Virus record (IMG/VR): IMGVR_UViG_3300028025_000005
Coordinates: 1 to 36,571 of that record
Reading direction: 5' to 3' (one strand)
Source of the DNA: a virus
Length of the DNA stretch: 36,571 nucleotides
Below are positions 1-7,596 of this stretch, piece by piece. Made by a program: the position numbers and the translations under genes. The notes beneath the pieces are model-generated. The model made no database searches. It saw only the letters and a list, made by a program, of their open reading frames with translations, and was not told the origin of the DNA. Within the stretch, counting starts at the first letter, position 1. Every line of letters begins with the position of its first letter.

Positions 1-60
1 CTATTAGGGTAAACCCTAGGTAGCCTAGCTTGGTGCAGCTAGGCCCTAATCTGAGGGCAT
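1..60. repeat. 60-bp terminal direct repeat, left copy
   Basis: Bases 1-60 are identical to the last 60 bases of the window. The copy ends immediately before a run of nine G (61-69). It means either that the assembled molecule is circular (unique length 36,511) or that the virion DNA has a short direct terminal repeat. From sequence alone I cannot separate an assembly overlap from a physical end. Confidence 0.95.
3..50. other. Nested inverted repeats inside the terminal repeat
   Basis: GCCTAGCT (23-30) and AGCTAGGC (37-44) form an 8-bp stem with the 6-base loop TGGTGC. Outside it ATTAGGG (3-9) pairs with CCCTAAT (44-50). A third small palindrome, AGGGT-AA-ACCCT, overlaps the left arm. Such a structure next to the terminase genes and the origin could be a packaging (pac/cos), origin or resolution signal. 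The function is inferred only. The same structure is present in the right-hand copy. Confidence 0.6.
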
Positions 61-199
61 GGGGGGGGGTAGGACCGGGGGGTACCGGTCATATGTGCAG
101 GAGGTATCACGAACAATTTTTTTTCTTTTATGGAATCCGCAAACAGCCCCCTTGTTTTTTGATTTTTATTTTTTGCAAAAATGTTTTACACTCACGCTT
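61..199. other. Non-coding leader: G-run, hairpin, orphan SD, T-rich tracts
   Basis: The stretch opens with nine G. It then has the inverted repeat GACCGG (73-78)/CCGGTC (85-90) with a 6-base loop. At 99-104 there is AGGAGG, a perfect anti-16S match, but no start codon follows at usable distance, so it looks orphaned. Bases 114-190 are strongly T-rich, with several runs of five to eight T. Read around the circle, this T-rich DNA lies about 150 bp from the DnaA-box-like array at the right end and could be an unwinding element. No promoter stands out. Confidence 0.45.
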
Positions 200-658
200 A
201 TGACATTCCTCAGCTTTCCCTACGAACCCCGTACGTTGCAAGCCACAGAGTCACGGCTCAAAGCAATCATGGACGCTGCGCGTCTTGGGCTTAAAGGCGA
301 CAGGCTCGCCATCGCCGCAGGCATGATGCCCACCGAGTACCGGCAACTGTGCCAGTTCGACCCCATCGTGGAGTACGCCGAACTCAAAGCTAGAACAGAG
401 TCCGAGATGCAGATGAGCCAAGTGCTACACGCCGCCGCGCTCGAGGGCGACATCAAAGCAGCCACTACCATCTTGCAGAACCAGCACGACTGGGTAGCCA
501 AGCAGCAGATCAACGTCGAGATCGACCAGCGCATCTCCATCAGCCAAGCGCTTGAGATGGCGCAGCAACGCACAGCCAAGGCCATCGAAATGGAAGCTCA
601 AGATGTGAGCTACACCGAAGTCAAACAACCAACTAAAGAAAAGCAAAAAGCCGCCTAA
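200..658 (+). CDS. terS: Terminase small subunit (terS)
   Basis: 152 aa. The first convincing start is the ATG at 200. The frame is open back to 59, but those codons translate G-run and T-rich DNA into a composition unlike a protein. The N-terminal half (MDAARLGLKGDRLAIAAGM onward) resembles the helix-turn-helix DNA-recognition region of phage small terminases, followed by a helical, acidic oligomerisation region with repeated Ala-Ala-Leu-Glu patterns. The protein would bind the packaging site and regulate the large subunit. No strong Shine-Dalgarno precedes the ATG. It overlaps terL by one base (TAATG), the usual terS-terL coupling. The family is assigned from position and overall pattern, not from a diagnostic motif. 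Confidence 0.8.
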   Translation: MTFLSFPYEPRTLQATESRLKAIMDAARLGLKGDRLAIAAGMMPTEYRQLCQFDPIVEYAELKARTESEMQMSQVLHAAALEGDIKAATTILQNQHDWVAKQQINVEIDQRISISQALEMAQQRTAKAIEMEAQDVSYTEVKQPTKEKQKAA

Positions 659-2187
659 TGCAAGAACCCCGCTACTCCGCGCAAGACGAGATGGAACTCA
701 TGGCGCGACTGTGGGCGCCAGCCATTAAAGACAACCCCCTCGCGTTCGTGATGTTTGCGTTCCCGTGGGGCGAACCTGGCACACCGCTAGAACACTTCAG
801 CGGCCCACGCAAGTGGCAGCGCCAGGTATTGCAAGACTTGGCAGACCACATCAAACGCAACGACGGCAAGATCGACTACGACGTACTGCGTCTAGCGATT
901 GCGTCAGGGCGCGGTATTGGCAAGTCAGCCCTAGTCAGTTGGTTAGTGTTGTGGATGATGACCACCCGCATCGGGTCAACGGTCATCGTAAGTGCTAACA
1001 GTGAATCACAGCTACGCTCGGTCACATGGGCTGAGATTACCAAGTGGTCGTCCATGTCCATCAACACCTACTGGTGGGAGATCAGCGCAACCCGCGTCAT
1101 GCCTGCCAAATGGCTGACGGAACTGGTCGAGCGTGACCTCAAGAAAGGCACGCGCTACTGGAACTTAGAGGGCAGGCTTTGGTCGGCTGAGAATCCTGAC
1201 GCGTTCGCGGGAGTCCACAACTACGACGGGGTAATGGTCGTGTTTGACGAGGCATCAGGTATTGACGACTCCATCTGGGCGGTGACAAGTGGCTTCTTTA
1301 CGGAGAACACACCGAACCGCTTTTGGTGTTGCTTTAGCAACCCACGGCGTAATACGGGCTACTTCTACGAGGCGATCGAGGGTAGCAAACGTGACTTTTG
1401 GCAATCGAGGCAAGTGGACGCTAGGGATGTCGAAGGCACGGACAAAAACGTCTACAACCAGATCATTGAAGAATACGGCGCTGATTCGTACCAGGCGCAC
1501 GTTGAGGTCTACGGCTCGTTCCCCTCGGAAGGCGACGATCAGTTCATACCGTCAACGCTAGTTGACGAAGCCATGAAACGGGAAAAGCACAAGGACGATA
1601 CCGCGCCCCTAGTGATTGGGGTAGACCCCGCTAGGTTCGGTTCGGACAGTACCGTAATTGCAGTGCGGCAAGGGCGGGACATCGTGGAGATCCGCAGGTT
1701 CAAGGGCGACGACACCATGACGGTGGTCGGCCACGTCATTGAAGCGATCGAGCAGTACCAACCCGCGGTAGTAGCCATCGACGAGGGCGGGTTAGGCGCA
1801 GGGGTTGTGGATAGGCTAAAGGAGCAGCGCTACAAGATCAGGGGTGTGAACTTCGCAAACAAGAGTAAGAACCCCATGATGTACGGCAACCTGCGGGCGC
1901 AGATTTGGGGGACTATGAAGGATTGGCTCAAGACGGCTAGCATCCCAAACGAGAAGATGCTCAAGACCGACCTCATCTCGCCAATGATGAAACCCGACAG
2001 CAAAGGGGCGATCTTCTTGGAAGGCAAGAAAGAGATGAAGGCTAGAGGACTCGCCTCGCCAGACAGTGCAGACGCCATCGCTTTGACCTTTGCGTTTCCT
2101 GTTGCACACCGCGAATATAAGGGTACAATTCGCAAATCATCGTACTCAAGTCAGGGCGCTGCCCTTAACTCATGGATGGGAAGCTAA
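658..2187 (+). CDS. terL: Terminase large subunit (packaging ATPase-nuclease)
   Basis: 509 aa, a normal length. It translocates DNA into the prohead and cuts it. The ATPase domain has Walker A GRGIGKS (residues 84-90) and Walker B VMVVFDE (192-198, catalytic Glu198). The C-terminal RNase H-like nuclease has its acidic residues at Asp323 (VIGVDPARFGSDST), Asp375 (VVAIDEGG) and Asp472 (SPDSADAIALTF). All motifs are intact. The gene starts at the ATG that shares a base with the terS stop and ends with the same TAATG arrangement into the next gene. Because the motor and nuclease are complete, the phage should package for itself. The packaging strategy cannot be decided without a phylogeny of this protein. 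Confidence 0.96.
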   Translation: MQEPRYSAQDEMELMARLWAPAIKDNPLAFVMFAFPWGEPGTPLEHFSGPRKWQRQVLQDLADHIKRNDGKIDYDVLRLAIASGRGIGKSALVSWLVLWMMTTRIGSTVIVSANSESQLRSVTWAEITKWSSMSINTYWWEISATRVMPAKWLTELVERDLKKGTRYWNLEGRLWSAENPDAFAGVHNYDGVMVVFDEASGIDDSIWAVTSGFFTENTPNRFWCCFSNPRRNTGYFYEAIEGSKRDFWQSRQVDARDVEGTDKNVYNQIIEEYGADSYQAHVEVYGSFPSEGDDQFIPSTLVDEAMKREKHKDDTAPLVIGVDPARFGSDSTVIAVRQGRDIVEIRRFKGDDTMTVVGHVIEAIEQYQPAVVAIDEGGLGAGVVDRLKEQRYKIRGVNFANKSKNPMMYGNLRAQIWGTMKDWLKTASIPNEKMLKTDLISPMMKPDSKGAIFLEGKKEMKARGLASPDSADAIALTFAFPVAHREYKGTIRKSSYSSQGAALNSWMGS

Positions 2188-2474
2188 TGGCTACGAAGAA
2201 GCACGACAAACCGATCCCGCGTACTACCAAGGGCAAAGACGCCAACTACAAACCCACCGAAAAAGGTGCGGGTATGACTGCCAAAGGAAGGGCTGAATAC
2301 AATGCAAAAAATAACGCAAATCTTAAACCGCCTGCTCCAAATCCTAAGAGTAAGGCTGATGCTGGTCGAAAGGCCAGCTTCTGTGCAAGAATGTCAGGAG
2401 TTGTTAAAAACGCCAAAGGCGACGCCCCGCGTGCGAAAGCCGCGCTCAAAAGTTGGAATTGCGGTAAAAAATAA
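2187..2474 (+). CDS. Small basic phage protein (DUF6321-like)
   Basis: 95 aa, Lys/Ala-rich, beginning MATKKHDKPIPRTTKGK. The C-terminal block RKASFCARMSGVVKNAKGD resembles a small family that I recall as DUF6321, common next to terminase or portal genes in environmental phages. No enzymatic motif is visible. High positive charge suggests nucleic-acid contact or packaging into the capsid, which is inference. The start is the ATG overlapping the terL stop by one base. A frame reading upstream from 2172 exists, but it would lie inside terL. Confidence 0.75.
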   Translation: MATKKHDKPIPRTTKGKDANYKPTEKGAGMTAKGRAEYNAKNNANLKPPAPNPKSKADAGRKASFCARMSGVVKNAKGDAPRAKAALKSWNCGKK

Positions 2475-2484
2475 GGAGAAAACT

Positions 2485-2661
2485 GTGGCTACTAAACCTG
2501 GATTGTATGCAAATATTAATGCAAAAAAAGCACGTATCGCTGCGGGATCTGGCGAAAAGATGCGTAAAGTTGGTTCACCTGGTGCGCCTACTGCGAAGGA
2601 CTTTAAAGAATCAGCTAAAACGGCTAAACCCGTCAAGGCTGCGACTAAGAAAGGCAAATGA
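2485..2661 (+). CDS. 58-aa Lys-rich phage protein, GTG start
   Basis: The start is the GTG at 2485, because AAGGAG (2473-2478) lies six bases before it and overlaps the end of the preceding gene. The protein runs MATKPGLYANINAKKARI, then AAGSGEKMRKVGSPGAPTAK, and ends in KKGK. I recognise the YANI-AK-RIAAGSGEKMRK-G pattern as a conserved hypothetical family of phage head-gene neighbourhoods with no known function. It is short, basic and lacks membrane segments. It is translationally coupled to the next gene (TGATG). Confidence 0.75.
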   Translation: MATKPGLYANINAKKARIAAGSGEKMRKVGSPGAPTAKDFKESAKTAKPVKAATKKGK

Positions 2662-2804
2662 TGCCACTCAAGAAAAGCACAAGCAAAGAGGCGTTTCGTC
2701 AGAACATCAAGGCTGAAGTGAAAAGTGGCAAACCAGTCAAACAGGCGGTAGCGATTGCATACGCAACCAAACGCGCTGCGGCTAAACCTAAAATGAAAAA
2801 ATGA
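2661..2804 (+). CDS. 47-aa basic phage protein
   Basis: The frame runs from the ATG that overlaps the previous stop by one base to the TGA at 2802-2804. It reads MPLKKSTSKEAFRQNIKAEV, then KSGKPVKQAVAIAYATKR, with a Lys-rich tail. The pattern of a KxGKPxKQAVAIA segment followed by a basic C-terminus recurs in tiny proteins beside phage portal and terminase genes. The function is unknown and DNA binding is plausible from charge. The next gene starts inside its last codons (ATGA overlap). Its position in a tightly coupled series supports it as a real gene. Confidence 0.75.
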   Translation: MPLKKSTSKEAFRQNIKAEVKSGKPVKQAVAIAYATKRAAAKPKMKK

Positions 2805-3076
2805 GCTTACAACCCCTATCCAATTGTGTTCTAATCAGGCAAGATATTGAAAAGTTATCTGACCTAATAGTTTTACCCCAAAATAAATTATTTAGCGGTA
2901 TCATTGTGGCAGCGGGAGAAGGCAAAAAAAGTCCGAAAGGGCATATTGAGCCTATGAACGTCAAAGTCGGCGACCGTGTGCTATTCGGTGAGTTTTCCGG
3001 GCAAAAGGTTACCGTTGACGGCGAAGAACTGCTGATGATGCGCGAGCCAGACGTGATTGGAATATTACATGAGTGA
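2801..3076 (+). CDS. groES: Phage-encoded GroES-like co-chaperonin
   Basis: 91 aa, close to the ~95 aa of bacterial GroES. It caps the GroEL ring during folding. Visible family features are the N-terminal strand LSNCVLIRQD, a mobile loop carrying the hydrophobic Ile-Val-Leu that contacts GroEL (residues 23-25 in SDLIVLPQNK), GIIVAAGEG (33-41), VKVGDRVLFGEFSGQ (55-68) and the ending DVIGILHE, matching the usual D-hydrophobic-A/G-I terminus. The mobile loop looks shortened relative to bacterial GroES. Placement directly before the portal and in the capsid region suggests it helps host GroEL fold coat or portal subunits, as T4 Gp31 does; this is inference. ATGA overlap with the upstream gene. 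Confidence 0.9.
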   Translation: MSLQPLSNCVLIRQDIEKLSDLIVLPQNKLFSGIIVAAGEGKKSPKGHIEPMNVKVGDRVLFGEFSGQKVTVDGEELLMMREPDVIGILHE

Positions 3077-5321
3077 CCCAACAGGCATAAACAAGGTAGG
3101 TCAAGTAGCCAACGTAGGTAGTAATCCTACTGGCCCAGACGATCATCGCGACAAACTGGCTGAAATGCGTCATCGGTACACGATGGCAATTTCTGCGTAC
3201 AGCGACAGCCGCGAAGATGAGCTAGACGACCTGCGTTTTATGGCGGGTAGCCCTGACAATCAATGGCAATGGCCTGCGGATGTACTGCAAACGCGCGGTT
3301 CGGTGCAAGGTCAAACGATCAACGCCCGTCCATGCCTCACAATCAACAAACTGCCACAGCACGTCCGTCAAGTCACGAACGAACAGCGTCAGAATCGCCC
3401 ATCAGGTAAGGTTATCCCCGCGGATGACAAGGCTGACGTGCAAGTAGCCGCTATTTATGATGGTATGGTTCGTCACATTGAGTACCTGTCAGACGCCGAC
3501 GTAGCGTACGACACCGCTTGCGAGAACCAGGTCACCTACGGCGAAGGTTACATTCGCATTTTGACCGAGTATTGCCACGACGACAGCTTTGACCAAGACC
3601 TTAAAATTGGTCGGGTACGCAACAGCTTTAGTGTGTACATGGATCCAATGTCCCAAGACCCTACGGGCGCTGATGCCTGCTGGTGTTTTATTACCCAGGA
3701 CATGACCAAAGAGGAATATGAACGTGAGTTTCCTAACGCCGCGCCCATTAGTTCTATGTTGGCTAGCGGTGTAGGCGATCAGTACCTCAGCCAGTGGTTA
3801 GATGAGAACACCATCCGTATTGCCGAGTATTTTTATTACAAATACAACGATGCAACCCTGAATTTGTACCCTGGCAACGTCAGTTTGTTTGACGGATCGC
3901 CTGAAGATAAAGAAATGAAAACGATGGGGCTAAAACCCATCAAAAGCCGTAAAGTACAGCAAAAAACCGTGATGTGGATGAAAACAAACGGGTATGAAGT
4001 GCTTGAAGAACAAGAATGGGCAGGCAAATATATTCCTGTTGTACGCGTAATTGGTAACGAATTTGAAGTAGAAGGTCAGATTTACATATCGGGCCTTGTG
4101 CGTAACGCCAAAGATGCCCAGCGTATGTATAACTACTGGACTAGCCAAGAGGCAGAGATGCTTGCTTTGGCGCCAAAAGCACCATTTATCGGCTACGGCG
4201 GTCAATTTGAGGGTTACGAGCAACAGTGGAAAACTGCAAACACGACCAATTGGCCGTATTTGGAGGTCAATCCCGACGTAACCGATGGCATGGGCGCTGT
4301 TTTGCCTTTGCCACAGCGCGCACCACCCCCATTACCCCAGACTGGCTTGATTCAAGCCAAGATGGGCGCGTCAGACGACATCAAGTCCACAACTGGACAG
4401 TACGACTCGAGCTTAGGAGCCACAAGTAACGAACGCTCAGGTCGGGCTATTCTGGCACGGGAAAAACAAGGTGATACAGGTACGTATCACTATGTTGACA
4501 ATCTGTCCCGTGCAATTCGTCACATCACCCGCCAACTCGTCGATATGATCCCCAAGATTTACGACACCGAGCGCATTGCTCGTATTGTTGGCCTTGATGG
4601 TGAAGTCGAAATGGTCAAGATTAACCCCGAACAGCCAGAACCAGTCCGGGAAATCCGCGACGAAGCGGGTATGTTGATCGAAAAAATATACAACCCAGGC
4701 GTAGGCACCTACGACGTAGTAGTTACTACTGGCCCAAGCTACATGACCAAGCGTCAAGAGTCCTTGGATGCTATGAGTCAGCTATTGCAGGGTAACCCCC
4801 AACTTTGGGCGGTTGCGGGCGATCTGTTTGTTAAGAACATGGATTGGCCTGGCGCTCAAGAAATGGCAGCTCGGTTTGCTAAGACGATTGATCCTAAACT
4901 GCTAGAAGATGGCGATAAAGACCCTGCCTTGCAAGCTGCTGAACAGCAAATGCAAGCAATGGGGGCTGAAATGGATCAAATGATGGCTATGATGGATCAA
5001 TTCCAAAAGTCCGTTGAGGTTCAAGACCTAGAGCGTAAGAACTTTGAAGCTGAAATTAAGGCGTACCAAGCTGAAACCCAGCGGATTAGCGCTGTTCAAG
5101 CAGGTATGACTCCTGAGCAGATCCAAGACATTGTGATGGGTACTATAGCGGCGGCGTTAGATACAGGCGACCTTGTTGGTAACGAATTGCAGCGCGAACC
5201 CATTGAAATGCCTGAAATGCCACAAGAGCAGATGCCACCCGAGATGATGCCACCCGAGATGATGCCCCCCGAGATGATGCCCCCAGAACAAATGCCACCT
5301 GAAGGGATGATGCCACAATGA
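3069..5321 (+). CDS. Portal protein (P22 gp1-like)
   Basis: 750 aa from the ATG at 3069, which overlaps the co-chaperonin end by eight bases; an upstream TTG (3057) is less likely. It would form the dodecameric ring at the capsid vertex through which DNA enters and leaves. The N-terminal region has an RYTMAISAYSDSREDELDDL helix and a QWPADVLQTR/RPCLTINKLPQHVRQVTNEQRQ pattern typical of P22-type portals, with LVDMIPKIYDTERIARIVG in the stem-wing part. The C-terminal third (about residues 610-700) is helical and Gln/Met-rich, as in the P22 barrel. It finishes in a Met-Pro-Pro-Glu repeat tail (annotated separately). A length above 700 aa matches P22 gp1 rather than the ~500-aa siphophage portals. 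Confidence 0.93.
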   Translation: MSDPTGINKVGQVANVGSNPTGPDDHRDKLAEMRHRYTMAISAYSDSREDELDDLRFMAGSPDNQWQWPADVLQTRGSVQGQTINARPCLTINKLPQHVRQVTNEQRQNRPSGKVIPADDKADVQVAAIYDGMVRHIEYLSDADVAYDTACENQVTYGEGYIRILTEYCHDDSFDQDLKIGRVRNSFSVYMDPMSQDPTGADACWCFITQDMTKEEYEREFPNAAPISSMLASGVGDQYLSQWLDENTIRIAEYFYYKYNDATLNLYPGNVSLFDGSPEDKEMKTMGLKPIKSRKVQQKTVMWMKTNGYEVLEEQEWAGKYIPVVRVIGNEFEVEGQIYISGLVRNAKDAQRMYNYWTSQEAEMLALAPKAPFIGYGGQFEGYEQQWKTANTTNWPYLEVNPDVTDGMGAVLPLPQRAPPPLPQTGLIQAKMGASDDIKSTTGQYDSSLGATSNERSGRAILAREKQGDTGTYHYVDNLSRAIRHITRQLVDMIPKIYDTERIARIVGLDGEVEMVKINPEQPEPVREIRDEAGMLIEKIYNPGVGTYDVVVTTGPSYMTKRQESLDAMSQLLQGNPQLWAVAGDLFVKNMDWPGAQEMAARFAKTIDPKLLEDGDKDPALQAAEQQMQAMGAEMDQMMAMMDQFQKSVEVQDLERKNFEAEIKAYQAETQRISAVQAGMTPEQIQDIVMGTIAAALDTGDLVGNELQREPIEMPEMPQEQMPPEMMPPEMMPPEMMPPEQMPPEGMMPQ
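5232..5306 (+). repeat. 15-bp tandem repeat encoding MPPEM units in the portal tail
   Basis: Five consecutive 15-base units starting at 5232, 5247, 5262, 5277 and 5292. The first three are ATGCCACCCGAGATG with one silent difference and the last two are degenerate. Frame is kept, so unit number can change without breaking the gene. The encoded Met/Pro/Glu tail is likely flexible and lies at the extreme C-terminus of the portal. Confidence 0.9.
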
Positions 5322-5680
5322 GCTGCGAAAAATTTATAGGAATGTTGTTTTTGGCACGGGATGTGACCCATTCGGCGCACCTTAACACCCGTAGCTACTC
5401 CAAGCACAAGGCGTTGCAGAAGTTTTACGAGAACATTATTGAACGGGCAGACGCGTTTGCTGAGGCTTATCAAGGTCGTAAAGGTTTAATTGGCCCGATT
5501 GCGCTAGCGTCAGCCAAAAAAACCAATAATGTTCTTGAATTTTTAGAAGATCAACTTGCCGAACTTGAAGTGATGCGTTACGATGTCTGTGACAAGACAG
5601 ATGCGCCATTACAGAACTTAATTGACGGTATCATTGAGTTATATTTAAGCACTTTGTACAAATTACGCTTTTTAGCATAA
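5318..5680 (+). CDS. DUF5856-like protein with ferritin/Dps-like helical pattern
   Basis: 120 aa, starting at the ATG that overlaps the portal stop (ATGA). The segment RDVTHSAHLNTRSYSKHKALQKFYENIIERADAFAEAYQG spans two helices with His, Glu and Asp residues spaced as in ferritin/Dps-like helical bundles. I recognise it as the phage family DUF5856. Predicted helices cover nearly the whole chain. No biochemical function is established to my knowledge; metal or DNA protection is only suggested by the fold resemblance. It lies between portal and small virion proteins. Confidence 0.7.
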   Translation: MSCEKFIGMLFLARDVTHSAHLNTRSYSKHKALQKFYENIIERADAFAEAYQGRKGLIGPIALASAKKTNNVLEFLEDQLAELEVMRYDVCDKTDAPLQNLIDGIIELYLSTLYKLRFLA

Positions 5681-5690
5681 GGAACCAAAC

Positions 5691-5996
5691 ATGGAACTTT
5701 TAAGACCCCTAGCCGACGCTGAATTCCCTGCCGCCTCTGCTGCCAGTGGCGCTGCGGCAGCTACTGTTGGCACATGGAACCAAGGGCCACAAGGCGTTAT
5801 GATTTGGTCAACTGAACCCGTTTATGTGGCTGTCGGCGTAGGTGCTACGGCGACTAGCGCAAGTACACCAATCCCAGCATTTACCCCAATCCCATTTTTT
5901 GCACCACAAACAGGCTCAGGCGCTCCTTGGCGTGTTAGCGTGTTGCAAGTATCTGCGGCTGGCACTGTGTACGCTAAACCGATCAATATTCGATGA
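5691..5996 (+). CDS. Small virion-associated protein, unknown
   Basis: 101 aa preceded by AAGGAAC about seven bases before the ATG. It is rich in Ala, Gly, Thr and Pro, with no charge clusters: a low-complexity Ala stretch early, then beta-prone segments (GVMIWSTEPVYVAVGVGATA; WRVSVLQVSAAGTVYAKPI). This composition is usual for phage structural accessory or fibre-related proteins. No catalytic motif is seen. It overlaps the next small gene by four bases. Confidence 0.65.
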   Translation: MELLRPLADAEFPAASAASGAAAATVGTWNQGPQGVMIWSTEPVYVAVGVGATATSASTPIPAFTPIPFFAPQTGSGAPWRVSVLQVSAAGTVYAKPINIR

Positions 5997-6151
5997 GCTT
6001 TGGTGTCGGCCTTCGCAACGGCGTAGCCCTTGGGCTAGGTAGTATTATTTCGCTTTTTTCAGGCTACAACGGTGACGTAGCGCTTAGTAATCTTGAAACC
6101 GAATCTGGTGCAAACCTCGTCCAAGAGGACGGCGGGTTTATTTTAGTTTAA
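5993..6151 (+). CDS. 52-aa conserved small protein of tail/fibre region
   Basis: The frame begins at the ATG overlapping the previous stop and ends TAA at 6149-6151. It starts MSFGVGLRNGVALGLGSI, and the second half has NLETESGANLVQED followed by GGFILV. I recognise the pattern FGVGLRN...LxxESGxxLxQEDGGFIL from small ORFs beside tail-fibre genes of other phages, with no assigned function. The Gly-rich hydrophobic N-terminus (residues 6-23) could be a membrane-interacting or buried helix. Confidence 0.7.
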   Translation: MSFGVGLRNGVALGLGSIISLFSGYNGDVALSNLETESGANLVQEDGGFILV

Positions 6152-6160
6152 GGATAAGGT

Positions 6161-6664
6161 ATGCCAACAGTTACCCTTTCAATATTTGCTGGCGTAGGCG
6201 CTCAACTTTTTGACGATGCTGGAAACGTATTAACGGGCGGTAAAATTGTTACTTATGAAGCTGGCACAACTACGCCGCTTGCAACGTACACTTCTAGCGC
6301 GGGGGACATTGCACACCCTAACCCTATTATTTTAAACGCCGCAGGTAGAGTACCTACGGGCGAAATTTGGTTAGATTACGCGTATTTATACAAATTCGTT
6401 GTAACTACGGCTGACAACGTTTTAATAGCTACTTATGACAATGTTGGCGGTAGCTTTAACGCCTCGGCTATTATTGCTAATTTTACAGGTACGGGATCGC
6501 AAGTAAACTTTACTTTAGCATCAAACCCCGCTAGTGAAAACAGCACACAGGTGTACATTAACGGGGTGTACCAGCAAAAAAATACGTATTCTGTTGCAGG
6601 CTCTGTTATTACGTTTTCAGAAGCCCCGCCATTTACATCAACAATCGAAGTTAATTATGTTTAA
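6161..6664 (+). CDS. Head-binding-domain-like tail fibre protein
   Basis: 167 aa with AGGATAAGGT just before the ATG. The first ~100 residues follow the pattern of phage tailspike/fibre adaptor domains: QLFDDAGNVLTGGKIVTYEA, then GTTTPLATYTSSAGD, NPIILNAAGRVPTGEIWLD and YLYKFVV. This is the arrangement of P22 tailspike head-binding-like domains (short beta strands holding the fibre on the tail). The C-terminal ~60 residues (FTGTGSQVNFTLASNP...NSTQVYINGVYQQKNTYSV) are a beta module often found in fibres. It probably acts as adaptor or short fibre beside the following fibre and spike genes. Confidence 0.7.
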   Translation: MPTVTLSIFAGVGAQLFDDAGNVLTGGKIVTYEAGTTTPLATYTSSAGDIAHPNPIILNAAGRVPTGEIWLDYAYLYKFVVTTADNVLIATYDNVGGSFNASAIIANFTGTGSQVNFTLASNPASENSTQVYINGVYQQKNTYSVAGSVITFSEAPPFTSTIEVNYV

Positions 6665-6675
6665 AGGAATCCATC

Positions 6676-7380
6676 ATGGCTGACGTTAAAATTTCAGGCT
6701 TACCCGCATCAACCGTACCTTTAGCGGGTACTGAAGTACTGCCAATCGTTCAAGGTGGCGTAACTAAACAAGTTAGTGTTGCAGATTTAACGGCAGGGCG
6801 CACAGTCACCGCCGCCACTTTTTCAGGTGCAGGAACAAGCCTAACAGGAACTGCCTCTGGCTTGACTGCTGGTAACGTCACAACTAACGCTAACCTGACG
6901 GGTGCAATTACCTCAGTAGGTAATGCCACTTCTTTAGGTTCATTCACATCTGCTCAACTTGCAACAGCATTAACAGATGAAACAGGTACAGGCTCTGCTG
7001 TATTTGCTACAAGCCCAACTCTGGTAACGCCTAATCTTGGTACTCCCTCTGCTTTAGTTGGCACAAACATTACTGGAACAGCCAACTCTTTAAACGCTGG
7101 TTTTGGCGTTAATCAGTCTTGGCAAGCCCCATCTAGGGCAGTAGGAGTTACTTATACCAATTCAACTGGCAAACCTATTGAAGTGGCAATATTAGTGACG
7201 TGTACTAGTGGCGCGTCAGCGCAAGGGTTAATAGTTAACACTGCAACTATTTATGCGGGCGCTGTTGCCACCGCAGGTCAGGCTACTGGTTTTGCTTTAA
7301 CTGTGCCTAATGGCGCAACTTATGTAACAACAACAAACGTTGGAACTTTATCAATAGTATCTTGGGCGGAGTTAAGATAA
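6676..7380 (+). CDS. Tail fibre protein
   Basis: 234 aa after AAAGGAAT. The N-terminus MADVKISGLPASTVPLAGTE followed by VLPIVQGGVTKQVSVADL is a widespread phage fibre start. The middle contains the Thr/Gly/Ala repeat style of fibre shafts (VFATSPTLVTPNLGTPSAL; VGTNITGTANSL). The C-terminus (SWQAPSRAVGVTYTNSTGKP, later GTLSIVSWAELR) is a small beta domain that could be the receptor-contact or trimer tip. The stop overlaps the next gene by one base. Receptor specificity cannot be read from it. Confidence 0.85.
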   Translation: MADVKISGLPASTVPLAGTEVLPIVQGGVTKQVSVADLTAGRTVTAATFSGAGTSLTGTASGLTAGNVTTNANLTGAITSVGNATSLGSFTSAQLATALTDETGTGSAVFATSPTLVTPNLGTPSALVGTNITGTANSLNAGFGVNQSWQAPSRAVGVTYTNSTGKPIEVAILVTCTSGASAQGLIVNTATIYAGAVATAGQATGFALTVPNGATYVTTTNVGTLSIVSWAELR

Positions 7381-7553
7381 TGAAATTATTTAAAGACACA
7401 GAAAACAATGTATTTGCCTACGAATTAGATGGCTCACAAGACCATTTAATTGGCGATAAAACACCAATTACGCAAGAAGAAGCTGATGAAATTATTGCTA
7501 GCCGACCAGTAATTGAAATTCCATTAAGCCAGATTTCTAGGCAACAAGCATGA
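7380..7553 (+). CDS. 57-aa fibre-neighbour protein
   Basis: It starts at the ATG that shares one base with the fibre stop. It is acidic: MKLFKDTENNVFAYELDGSQ, then DHLIGDKTPITQEEADEI. The LYKDxxNNVFAYExDGSQDxxI pattern is common in small ORFs that follow fibre genes, where some relatives are labelled fibre assembly proteins; the evidence for chaperone function is weak. No membrane segment or cysteine. Confidence 0.7.
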   Translation: MKLFKDTENNVFAYELDGSQDHLIGDKTPITQEEADEIIASRPVIEIPLSQISRQQA

Positions 7554-7596
7554 CCACTCAAAAACTAGCACTTGAATCAATCTTAAGGAAACCATT

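Noticed and set aside
59-199. Upstream extension of the small terminase gene
   Set aside because: The extra 47 codons translate the G-run and T-rich DNA, and the first ATG lies on the edge of the terminal repeat. The AGGAGG at 99-104 has no usable start codon behind it.
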